Positions 1 through 5,293 of a stretch of DNA of 5,293 nt are shown piece after piece (within the stretch, counting starts at the first letter, position 1; every line of letters begins with the position of its first letter). Location of the stretch: contig CAJXRJ010000546.1 of NCBI GenBank assembly GCA_913058555.1, positions 1 through 5,293 of the forward strand, read 5' to 3'. The DNA is from an uncultured bacterium. Its GTDB lineage: Bacteria; Planctomycetota; UBA1135; GCA-002686595. The notes beneath the pieces are model-generated. The model did not search any database and was not told the origin of the DNA. It saw nothing but the letters and a program-made list of their open reading frames with translations. The position numbers and the translations under genes were made by a program.

Positions 1-48
1 CGAGATCATGCCTAGTCTCGTGGGCTCGGAGATGTGTATAAGAGACAG
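1..48 (+). other. Nextera i7 adapter, sequencing artefact
   Basis: This stretch is not genomic. It reads as the end of the P7 primer (CGAGAT, 1-6), an 8-base index CATGCCTA (7-14; reverse complement TAGGCATG, which I recall as Nextera index N706), the i7 transfer sequence (15-29) and the Tn5 mosaic end AGATGTGTATAAGAGACAG (30-48). The same block occurs in reverse complement at 5247-5293. Open reading frames that enter it carry artefact peptides such as MYKRQ or LYTSPSPRD, which are translations of the adapter. Genomic sequence starts at base 49. Confidence 0.98.
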
Positions 49-896
49 CTCTCCCGCACGGTCTCGACGTTGAGGCGCCTCCGGAGCAACGCAAGCACCA
101 TGGCGCCCACGGCCCCGAGGGCGCCGGCCCGAGTGGGCGTTGCGGCGCCGGTGAAGATGCTGCCCAAAACGATCAGGATCAGCGCCAGGGGCGGCACGAG
201 GACGCCCATGACCCGCTTCGCCAGTTCCGCGCCCCGGACCTCGCATTCGGACTCAGGCAGCGCCGGGGCGTCTTCCGGCCGGCGCCACGCCACGAAGGCG
301 ACGTACATCGCGTACATCCCCGCGAGCATGAGTCCGGGCAGGAGAGCGCCTTGGAAGAGCTTGCCCGCGCTGACGGCGAGCTGGTTGCCGAGCACGATCA
401 GGACGATGCTCGGGGGAATGATCTGACCGAGGGTCCCTGAGGCGCAGATCGTTCCCGTGGCGAGGCTTGGGCTGTAGCCGTAACGCAGCATCACGGGGAG
501 CGAGATCATCCCCATGGCGACCACGGAGGCGCCAACAACACCCGTAGCCGCAGCCAGAAGCGCCCCGACAAACACCACCGCAAGTCCAAGGCCACCGCGC
601 TTTGGACCGAAGAGCATGCCAACGGTGTGCAAGAGGTCCTCGGCGAGCCGCGACCTTTGGAGCACCGTTCCCATCAGCACGAAGTAGGGCACCGCCAACA
701 GAACCTGGTTCGACAGGATGCCGTTGAGGCGTTCGGGGAACGCCATCAGGTACGCCACGGGGAAGAGATCCAGGAGCACTCCGATCGCACCGAAGATGAG
801 CGCGGCACCGCCCAGGGTGAGCGCGACCGGATAGCCCAGGAAGATCAGGACCATGACGGCCCCGAACATGATCGGGCCCAGGAGTTCTTCGATCAT
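49..896 (-). CDS. dctM: TRAP transporter large permease DctM, 3' end missing
   Basis: This is the large integral membrane subunit of a tripartite ATP-independent periplasmic (TRAP) transporter, which couples solute uptake across the inner membrane to an ion gradient. About 282 genuine residues are visible; the family is usually near 430, so roughly the last third is lost at the contig edge. The final residues of the naive frame are adapter. Hydrophobic segments run through most of the protein. Family signatures are GYPVALTLGG (21-30), PYFVLMG (70-76), GALLAAATGVVGAS (111-124), LPVMLRYGY (133-141) and SGTLGQIIPPSIVLIVLG (153-170). These resemble the mannitol/chloroaromatic (FcbT3-like) branch, but the substrate cannot be assigned. 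Residue 256 is Arg in TPTRAG, where TPTEA is usual. The ATG overlaps the dctQ stop as ATGA (893-896), and a GGAG lies 10 bases upstream (907-910), supporting this start and translational coupling. Confidence 0.94.
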
Positions 897-1432
897 GCCC
901 GGTTGTCTCCGCTGGGAATCTGCGCCTTGCCGCTGCGAATGACGGCGAAGGCTCTAACGGAGTTGGCGATTCCCTGCAGAGCCAGGAGCCCAAAGGCCAC
1001 GGGGATGGCCATCTTGAGCGGCCATCGCAGGAGCCCGCCCGCGTCGTTCGAAACTTCGCCAAGGTGGAGCGACTCAGCCGCGGCGGGAACGGTGGCCCAG
1101 ACGGCGTAGATCGCAAAGGGCACGCCGAGGATCAGCCCGCCCAACAGGTCCGTCCACGCCCGTCCCCGGGGGCCGAGCCGGCCGTAGAGCACATCGACCC
1201 GAACATGCGCGCCGTCCCGCAGTGCCCACGGGGCAGCAAACAGGAACATCAGGCTGAACAGGTACCACTCCGCTTCGTCGAGGGCCACGTACGACAGCCG
1301 GCGGTCCACAAAGAGCTCGACGCGCCCAAGCAATGCGTTGAGCGCCGCGAGCAGCACCATGGCGAGCCCAAGCCACGCGGCGGTTTTGCCGACAACCTCG
1401 GAGAGGCGATCGATGGTCCTGACGAATCCCAT
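893..1432 (-). CDS. dctQ: TRAP transporter small permease DctQ
   Basis: This is the four-helix small membrane subunit that pairs with DctM. The product is 179 residues, normal for the family. Hydrophobic segments lie at about 17-36, 54-72, 94-114 and 138-157. Recognisable family features are DEAEWYLFSLMFLFAAPWAL (52-71), the HVRVDVLY motif (76-83) after the second helix, and GGLLRWPLKMAIPVAFGLL (132-150), which again resembles the mannitol/chloroaromatic type. I chose the ATG at 1432. The frame is open up to 1486, but that extension would encode basic sequence from inside the inverted repeat and has no family match. No Shine-Dalgarno site precedes the ATG; instead a TATCAT lies 8 bases before it. 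It is coupled to dctM by a 4 bp overlap. The gene upstream is not a DctP-type binding protein, so the third subunit must be elsewhere, possibly downstream of dctM. Confidence 0.9.
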   Translation of the reverse strand: MGFVRTIDRLSEVVGKTAAWLGLAMVLLAALNALLGRVELFVDRRLSYVALDEAEWYLFSLMFLFAAPWALRDGAHVRVDVLYGRLGPRGRAWTDLLGGLILGVPFAIYAVWATVPAAAESLHLGEVSNDAGGLLRWPLKMAIPVAFGLLALQGIANSVRAFAVIRSGKAQIPSGDNRA

Positions 1433-1440
1433 GGCCCGAG

Positions 1441-1446
1441 ATGATA
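1441..1446 (-). promoter_or_regulatory. possible -10 element for a leaderless dctQ transcript
   Basis: On the minus strand this reads TATCAT, five of six matches to the sigma-70 consensus TATAAT. Eight bases separate it from the A of the dctQ ATG at 1432, so transcription would start at or just before the start codon, giving a leaderless mRNA. This would agree with the missing Shine-Dalgarno site. The matching -35 region is poor (TTCGGT at 1465-1470, 18-base spacer), and the hexamer overlaps the end of the inverted repeat, so chance is a real alternative. Confidence 0.25.
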
Positions 1447-1587
1447 GCGCGCGAAGCGCGCGGGACCGAATGCGACACGAATCCACGACCTAGGAGAGGA
1501 TCCCTGGGCACCCTTCGGCACCCAAGGATCCTCTCCTCGGTCGTGGACTCGTGTCGCGCCCGGCGTCGCGCCGGGTCTCGCGCGCTA
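1445..1587 (-). repeat. 143 bp imperfect inverted repeat filling the intergenic gap
   Basis: The outer ends are exact 10-base inverted copies: TAGCGCGCGA at 1445-1454 and TCGCGCGCTA at 1578-1587. Inside lie the long central hairpin (1472-1557) and two small ones: a 7 bp stem at 1559-1565/1569-1575 with loop TCG, and a 6 bp stem at 1447-1452/1456-1461 with loop GAA. The last shares bases with the outer stem, so the two are mutually exclusive. The right end contains the TAG stop codon (1585-1587) of the upstream gene; the left end stops 12 bases before dctQ. Both ends are TA, so a non-autonomous element inserted at TA is possible, but no transposase or second copy is visible here. Other readings are a complex terminator, an RNA processing site or a structured regulatory RNA. 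Confidence 0.8.
1472..1557 (-). terminator. long 41-position hairpin, candidate terminator or attenuator
   Basis: Base i pairs with base 3029-i from 1472/1557 to 1512/1517, with a four-base loop (1513-1516; GAAG in the minus-strand RNA). Of 41 positions, 36 are Watson-Crick. Four of the other five (1481/1548, 1504/1525, 1509/1520, 1510/1519) are G-U in the minus-strand RNA but A-C mismatches in plus-strand RNA; 1491/1538 is unpaired in both. The arms are too different to be a copied assembly fold-back. It starts about 30 bases past the stop of the secreted-protein gene, where a terminator would sit. No U-tract follows in the minus direction, so it is not a textbook intrinsic terminator. It could stop transcription without a U-tract, block 3' exonuclease, or be an RNase III target lowering dctQM expression. 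Confidence 0.5.
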
Positions 1588-3063
1588 GTTGAAGTCGATG
1601 AACAATCCGTCCGCGAAGTTGGAGGTCGGTGAGCCGCCAACGATGTCGCGGTACCATGCCGTGTAGTGCCAACGCTCGCCCGCCATGGCGGGGAGGACTT
1701 GGCCCCCGAGGGGTTGAGCGAGCACGGACCACTGGCCAGCGGTCGAATCGATGGAGATGATGCCGGCCGGGCCGGAGCTCTGGATCTGGCCCGTGTCGTC
1801 GAATCGTCCGATGACCCCGTCGAGGCAGAGGTTTCCTTGGGACCCCGCGGGCATCACGGAAAAGCCCGCGGTGCGGGACGTCAGGAAGAATCCGAACGTG
1901 TTGAGGGGCATGTTCGAGACTTCGAGGCGCAGCTTGTCCGTGGCAGCGATGGTGCTTCCCACCGCCGACATCCGCGCGATAGAACCCGTCGCATTGGCGT
2001 TCGCGACGCAGTAGCTCGAACCGACAGAGGTGCCGGGGCCTTCGGTGGCGTAGAGCTTCATGTATGCGGATGCATAGGGAAGGCTCGCCATGCCGCAGCC
2101 GGTGCCATTGCTGTACTGGGAGGGCGTCCGAACGATCTGCGGGCCGAGCACAATGGTGAAACCATCTTGCGCGCCAAAGCCCGTCGTCCCGCAGGCTGTC
2201 CCAGCTTCGCTGGGGTCGATGAAGTACGTGCCTGCGCCAAAGCCGCCGATGCCACCTGTGTAGTCAGGGTCGCCCGCGAGCACGATGCCCGCGTCTGCGC
2301 CCATTTGCGCGCTCGTGTATTCGATGCCGATGCCGAAGCTGTCCCGGGCCAACTCGTCTTGCCAGCCAGCAGCCAAGGGTGCACCGTCGCCGCGCATGCT
2401 GAATTCGGAGCCGCCGGTGAGGTCCACTGTCAGGCTCCAGCAGCCATTAGACGGAAGGCCCGACAGGGCCACCACGGCGGCGGCGGGTACGCCGGTCATC
2501 GCCGGGTCGCCGATCGGGTCGAAGGACTCGTAGAACGTGTAAGTCCAGCCGGAGGACATGGGCGTCGAATCCATGTCGCAGTACTGGATGTCAAACGCGG
2601 TGATCTCGTAGATGCCACGATCGGGCTGGGTGCCGAGCCCCGGCGTGAAGTTGGCCGGGGTCGGAAGTACGCCCTCGTCGTAGGTGATCTGCCCAGGGAA
2701 GCTCAGCGAGCCAATCCCCACCGTGAAGACGCCGGTCTCGGAGGTGTTCGAATACACCACGTCGGAGCCTGCGGGGCCGCCCAAGGCCGATGTGCGCGAG
2801 GAACCATTCCCCGGTCGCGTCCAGGTGCCCGTGGCGACGTGGTACGTGCCTGCCCTTTTGATCTGGCCGCCAGGGATGCTCCGGAGGTCTCGGGCGCCCG
2901 CGCGCGAAGCGAGGTCGCGCGGCCCGACGTTCGGGGCCCCGGGAGCGTCCTTGCTGGGGGCAGCGGTGCTGGGGGTGGGCCGGAGAGCCGGCGCTGACGC
3001 CTGCGGAAGGGGCTGAGCCCACAATGGGGACGCCGCGGCGAGGGCGATCAGGGTGATAGACAT
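1585..3063 (-). CDS. secreted beta-rich protein with C-terminal Cys/GSQGNLCL module
   Basis: The function is unknown. The product is 492 residues starting at ATG 3063. Residues 1-17 (MSITLIALAAASPLWAQ) look like a signal peptide cut near WA-Q, although the N-terminus has no positive charge. Residues 18-50 are rich in Pro, Ala and Ser, like a linker. Residues about 65-340 are rich in Gly, Thr, Ser and aromatics with predicted beta character (for example GIYEITAFDIQYCDMD, 150-165) and few Lys. The last 144 residues (349-492) form a distinct module: SSYC (349-352), GSQGNLCLDGVIGRF (407-421), WHYTAWYRD (465-473) and TSNFADGLFIDF near the end. Six cysteines (162, 208, 291, 323, 352, 413) suggest disulphides outside the cytoplasm. 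From memory, similar modules occur on many Planctomycetota secreted proteins. The frame is open to 3213, but the extra 50 residues are charged and would bury the signal peptide. The leader before 3063 is pyrimidine-rich with no Shine-Dalgarno site. The stop codon lies in the inverted repeat. Confidence 0.85.
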   Translation of the reverse strand: MSITLIALAAASPLWAQPLPQASAPALRPTPSTAAPSKDAPGAPNVGPRDLASRAGARDLRSIPGGQIKRAGTYHVATGTWTRPGNGSSRTSALGGPAGSDVVYSNTSETGVFTVGIGSLSFPGQITYDEGVLPTPANFTPGLGTQPDRGIYEITAFDIQYCDMDSTPMSSGWTYTFYESFDPIGDPAMTGVPAAAVVALSGLPSNGCWSLTVDLTGGSEFSMRGDGAPLAAGWQDELARDSFGIGIEYTSAQMGADAGIVLAGDPDYTGGIGGFGAGTYFIDPSEAGTACGTTGFGAQDGFTIVLGPQIVRTPSQYSNGTGCGMASLPYASAYMKLYATEGPGTSVGSSYCVANANATGSIARMSAVGSTIAATDKLRLEVSNMPLNTFGFFLTSRTAGFSVMPAGSQGNLCLDGVIGRFDDTGQIQSSGPAGIISIDSTAGQWSVLAQPLGGQVLPAMAGERWHYTAWYRDIVGGSPTSNFADGLFIDFN

Positions 3064-3225
3064 TGAGGGGGGAGTGTGGAGAGTCTTTGGTGCGGCTAGG
3101 GCGAGGCCCTTTGACGTTACACGGCTCCAAGGGGTTCCGCGGACCTTGGGGTCCCTCCAGTTCGACTTCCGTTCCCAACTGGGCCGCTTGCGTCTCTCAA
3201 TGCGAACATCCACGGCGCGCCCGTT
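3064..3225. other. 162 bp intergenic gap, no clear signal
   Basis: This separates the Omp85 gene from the secreted-protein gene. I see no convincing promoter pair on the minus strand. A weak 6 bp inverted repeat CCAAGG/CCTTGG (3127-3132 and 3144-3149) has an 11-base loop and no U-tract after it, so it is not called a terminator. The 18 bases next to the downstream start are almost all C and T on the minus strand. Confidence 0.5.
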
Positions 3226-5246
3226 TCAGAACGGCATTCCGATCCCGAAGTGGACCACCCACTCGTCCTCGCCCGACTGGCGGTCTGGGTTGAAGCCCGC
3301 GTCGATCCTGAGGGGGCCAATGGGCAGCAGATACCGCAGCCCCACGCCCACGCCGAGACGCACGTCATCGAATGAGAACACGTCCTCCGCTTGGGCCTCC
3401 ACGAACCCGGCATCGACGAATACGGCGCTTTGGAACGCCCCCGCGAGCTCCTGTCGCCACTCCAGCGATAGGGTTCCGAACGCCTCTCCGCCCAGGGGCT
3501 CCCCTTCCAGGTCCCTCGGCCCCAGTCGGCTCTCCAGGAAGGAGCGAACCGAGTTCTCGCCGCCGGCGAAGAACCGCTCCTGCAGGGGGATCGTCGTCTC
3601 GTCGAATGCAGGGGCAATGACGCCGCCGCGCAGGCCGGCACCGAGCACGCTGCCCTCCCCGAGGGGCGCGAACCAGGCCGCGCTGAGTTTTGTACGCACG
3701 AACTCGAGCTCCGACCCAAGGCCTTGGAGCGCGACTTCGACCGAGGCTTCGGCGAAGAGGCCAGAGGACGGAGCGAAAAGGGCGTTCCGTTTGTCGTAGC
3801 GCTGCGTGGCGACGAGGCCTGCGACGTTGACGGCGGATTGAATCTCAAGAACATCCGCGTCGATGGCTTCCACGTCGCGTGCTTCCGAGCGCCGGAAGCG
3901 GTAGCCCAGTGTGCTCGATTGCGCGTTCGTCCACTCCTTCGTGATGAAGGCACCCACGCCCCGGCTCTCCCGCAGGAACGAGGGTTCTTCGCGCTGATCG
4001 AATTCGGCCCGCAGGTCTCCGATGAGATCTTGTTTGAGGAACCAGGGGTCCGAAAGGCCAAGGCGCAGGCGCATCGCCCTCACCGCCAAAGTCGCCTCCG
4101 CGTCGGCCCCGATGCCCCGTCCGAATAAGTTGCGGTCCCGCGCGCCCAGGGTGATGCGGCCAAGCTCGTAGCTTCCGAAGCCCGGTTCGGCAAAGACCTC
4201 GACGGAAGGGCGCTCGACCACTTCAAGCACCACAGAGCGCGCTTCACCGTCGCCCTTGAGCGACGTTGTGACCTGACTGAAGAGCCCCGTTCGGTAAAGC
4301 CCACGCAGGCTGCGGCGCAGTTTCGCGACGTCGTACACGTCGCCCTTTTCGATGCGCATGCGAGACGCCAGGTAGCTGCGTGACGTGCGCTCTTCCCCTT
4401 GAATCTCCACGTCATTCAGGACGACGAACGGGCCGGGCTTGAGCGTGACTTGGAGCGTTGCGACCTTGGATTCTCTGTCGACGGAGGACGTGACCTTGAC
4501 CTCTGCGTCCGGGTACCCGCTTCCCCCAAGCGCTTCGCCGATCGCCCCGCGCAATGTTCCGACAAGCCGCGGCCGATAGGTGGGCGCCTCGCCTTTCGCC
4601 TTCTCGGTTCCGGCGTCAAGGGCCTTGGCCATCGCGGCCTGCACTCGCTTGTCCACGGCGTCACTGAGCGCGGGGGCCGTCCGTTCGAGGGAGAGCTTGA
4701 CGTCCCCGATCGTGTACCGCGGTCCGGGCGCGACGGCGAGTCCGATGTTGAGCGCTCCGCCGCTCTCCGGAAGGTCGCCCACCTCCATGATCGCCTCGGC
4801 GTCCAAGTGCCCGAGGGCGGCGAGGTCTTCTTCGATGGACCGGGGTGCCCCCGCGACGCGGCTTTGGATGTAGAGCATCGAACCGCGCCCGAGGAACCCT
4901 GTGCGGGGGCCGTTGATGTAGAGGGCGAGGTCTGAGCGTGAGATGGGGGAGTCGCCGGCCAAGGTCACGGTGACGTTGCCGATCACGAACCGGCTGCCCG
5001 CTCGCACTCGAATCGACGCTTCGGTTCGGCTGGCTTCGTACGTGACCTCGGCATCGGCGAAGCCGCGCCGCTGCAGGAAGAGCTCCGCCTCGTAGGCCGC
5101 ATCGTCGACGAAGGAGCGCTTCCCCGTCTCGCGATAGCCGCGGTTGAGGTCTTCGATCGCGTCCTCGATGTCTCCGCGGATGTCGCTCGGCGCGCCGAGG
5201 ATCTGGATGCCCTGCCGGGTTTCCGGCGAGGTTGGCGTCTCTTGTG
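3226..5246 (-). CDS. Omp85-family (BamA/TamA-like) outer-membrane protein, 5' end missing
   Basis: Omp85 proteins insert or translocate proteins at the outer membrane through periplasmic POTRA domains and a 16-strand barrel. There are 672 visible residues from the first whole codon (5244). The sequence begins QETPTSPETRQGIQILG, which looks like the start of a mature protein, so only the signal peptide may be missing. POTRA-like segments lie at about 12-84, 86-175, 178-270 and 272-345; the last has the typical LRRSLRGLYRTGLFSQV (309-325). The barrel spans about 348-672, with LSDPWFLKQDL (397-407), RFFAGGENSVRSF (557-569, the VRGF/Y motif with Ser for Gly), LGVGVGLRYLLPIGPLRIDA near the end, and a terminal Phe as in beta-signals. 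A GTG at 5007 is an internal valine codon, not the start: the frame stays open to the adapter, whose in-frame TAA hides the extension. Whether it is BamA, TamA or another subfamily is unresolved; no tamB or skp is visible. Confidence 0.93.
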
Positions 5247-5293
5247 CTGTCTCTTATACACATCTCCGAGCCCACGAGACTAGGCATGATCTC
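5247..5293 (-). other. Nextera i7 adapter, sequencing artefact
   Basis: This is the reverse complement of the block at 1-48: mosaic end CTGTCTCTTATACACATCT (5247-5265), i7 transfer sequence (5266-5280), index TAGGCATG (5281-5288) and the start of the P7 primer complement (5289-5293). Both ends carry the i7 side and the same index. This fits read-through of short fragments by read 1 being assembled into the contig tips. Genomic sequence ends at base 5246. Peptides such as MPSLVGSEMCIRDS come from translating this block. Confidence 0.98.

Noticed and set aside
34..426. Plus-strand reading frame starting MYKRQ
   Set aside because: Its start lies in the adapter and the rest is antisense to dctM.
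1433..1486. N-terminal extension of DctQ to an ATG at 1486
   Set aside because: The extra 18 residues are encoded inside the inverted repeat and are basic; the family alignment starts naturally at 1432.
1472..1557. Assembly fold-back artefact as the origin of the long hairpin
   Set aside because: The arms differ at five positions and end in a defined four-base loop, unlike an exact mirror copy. Read support still deserves a check.
1666..2997. 443-residue plus-strand reading frame
   Set aside because: It is antisense to the secreted-protein gene, with Arg/Gly/Ala-rich composition typical of shadow frames in high-GC DNA and no recognisable domain.
3127..3149. Hairpin CCAAGG/CCTTGG as terminator of the Omp85 gene
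   Set aside because: The stem is only 6 bp, the loop is 11 bases, it has no U-tract and lies about 75 bases past the stop codon.
3064..3213. N-terminal extension of the secreted protein to 3213
   Set aside because: It would place 50 charged residues before an apparent signal peptide. It is kept open only because the 3063 start lacks both a Shine-Dalgarno site and N-terminal positive charge.
3053..3799. 248-residue plus-strand reading frame
   Set aside because: It is antisense to the Omp85 barrel region with low-complexity Ser/Pro/Arg content.
3117..4061. 314-residue minus-strand frame overlapping the Omp85 gene
   Set aside because: It is Ser/Arg-rich, out of frame with a convincing Omp85 barrel, and shows no family signature.
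4661..5287. Minus-strand frame starting MPSLVGSEMCIRDS
   Set aside because: It starts in the adapter; the remainder is Arg/Pro-rich out-of-frame sequence over the Omp85 gene.
1..5293. Composite transposon or Tn5 insertion, from perfect inverted ends with a mosaic end
   Set aside because: The ends also contain the synthetic i7 sequence, an index and P7 primer bases. There is no transposase and no 9 bp target duplication.

Overview
This is a 5.3 kb contig of high-GC bacterial DNA, and its two ends are not genomic. Bases 1-48 and 5247-5293 are the Illumina Nextera i7-side adapter (index, transfer sequence and Tn5 mosaic end) in inverted orientation. The biological insert is 49-5246, and a gene runs off each end of it.

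All four supported genes lie on the minus strand, so the order of transcription is right to left. (1) 5246-3226 is an Omp85-family (BamA/TamA-like) outer-membrane protein: POTRA-like repeats followed by a C-terminal beta-barrel, with the signal peptide lost at the contig edge. (2) After a 162 bp gap, 3063-1585 encodes a secreted, beta-rich protein with a cysteine-containing C-terminal module. (3) A 152 bp gap follows, almost wholly filled by a long imperfect inverted repeat (1445-1587) whose core is a 41-position hairpin. (4) 1432-893 is dctQ, the small membrane subunit of a TRAP transporter. It overlaps by 4 bp (5) dctM (896-49), the large permease, which is cut off at roughly two thirds of its expected length.

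The organism is Gram-negative (Omp85 protein, TRAP transporter). The secreted protein's C-terminal module (SYC..., GSQGNLCL.G.IGRF, W.Y.AWYRD, TSNF.DGL) resembles, from memory, modules found on many secreted proteins of marine Planctomycetota of the Saltatorellus/Poly30 type. Weak or missing Shine-Dalgarno sites before two of the genes fit that phylum too. The assignment is an inference from sequence recall, not from a search. The adapter suggests shotgun sequencing; a metagenome is likely.

Functionally, dctQ and dctM form one uptake system that would need a periplasmic DctP-type binding protein, which is not in the window. The Omp85 protein would insert proteins into the outer membrane, and the secreted protein would be exported. 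Nothing ties these three functions to one pathway. The least explained part is the long hairpin between the secreted-protein gene and dctQ: most of its mismatches become G-U pairs only in the minus-strand transcript, and it leaves just 12 bases before the dctQ start codon. No RNA gene, CRISPR array, transposase or phage gene was seen.
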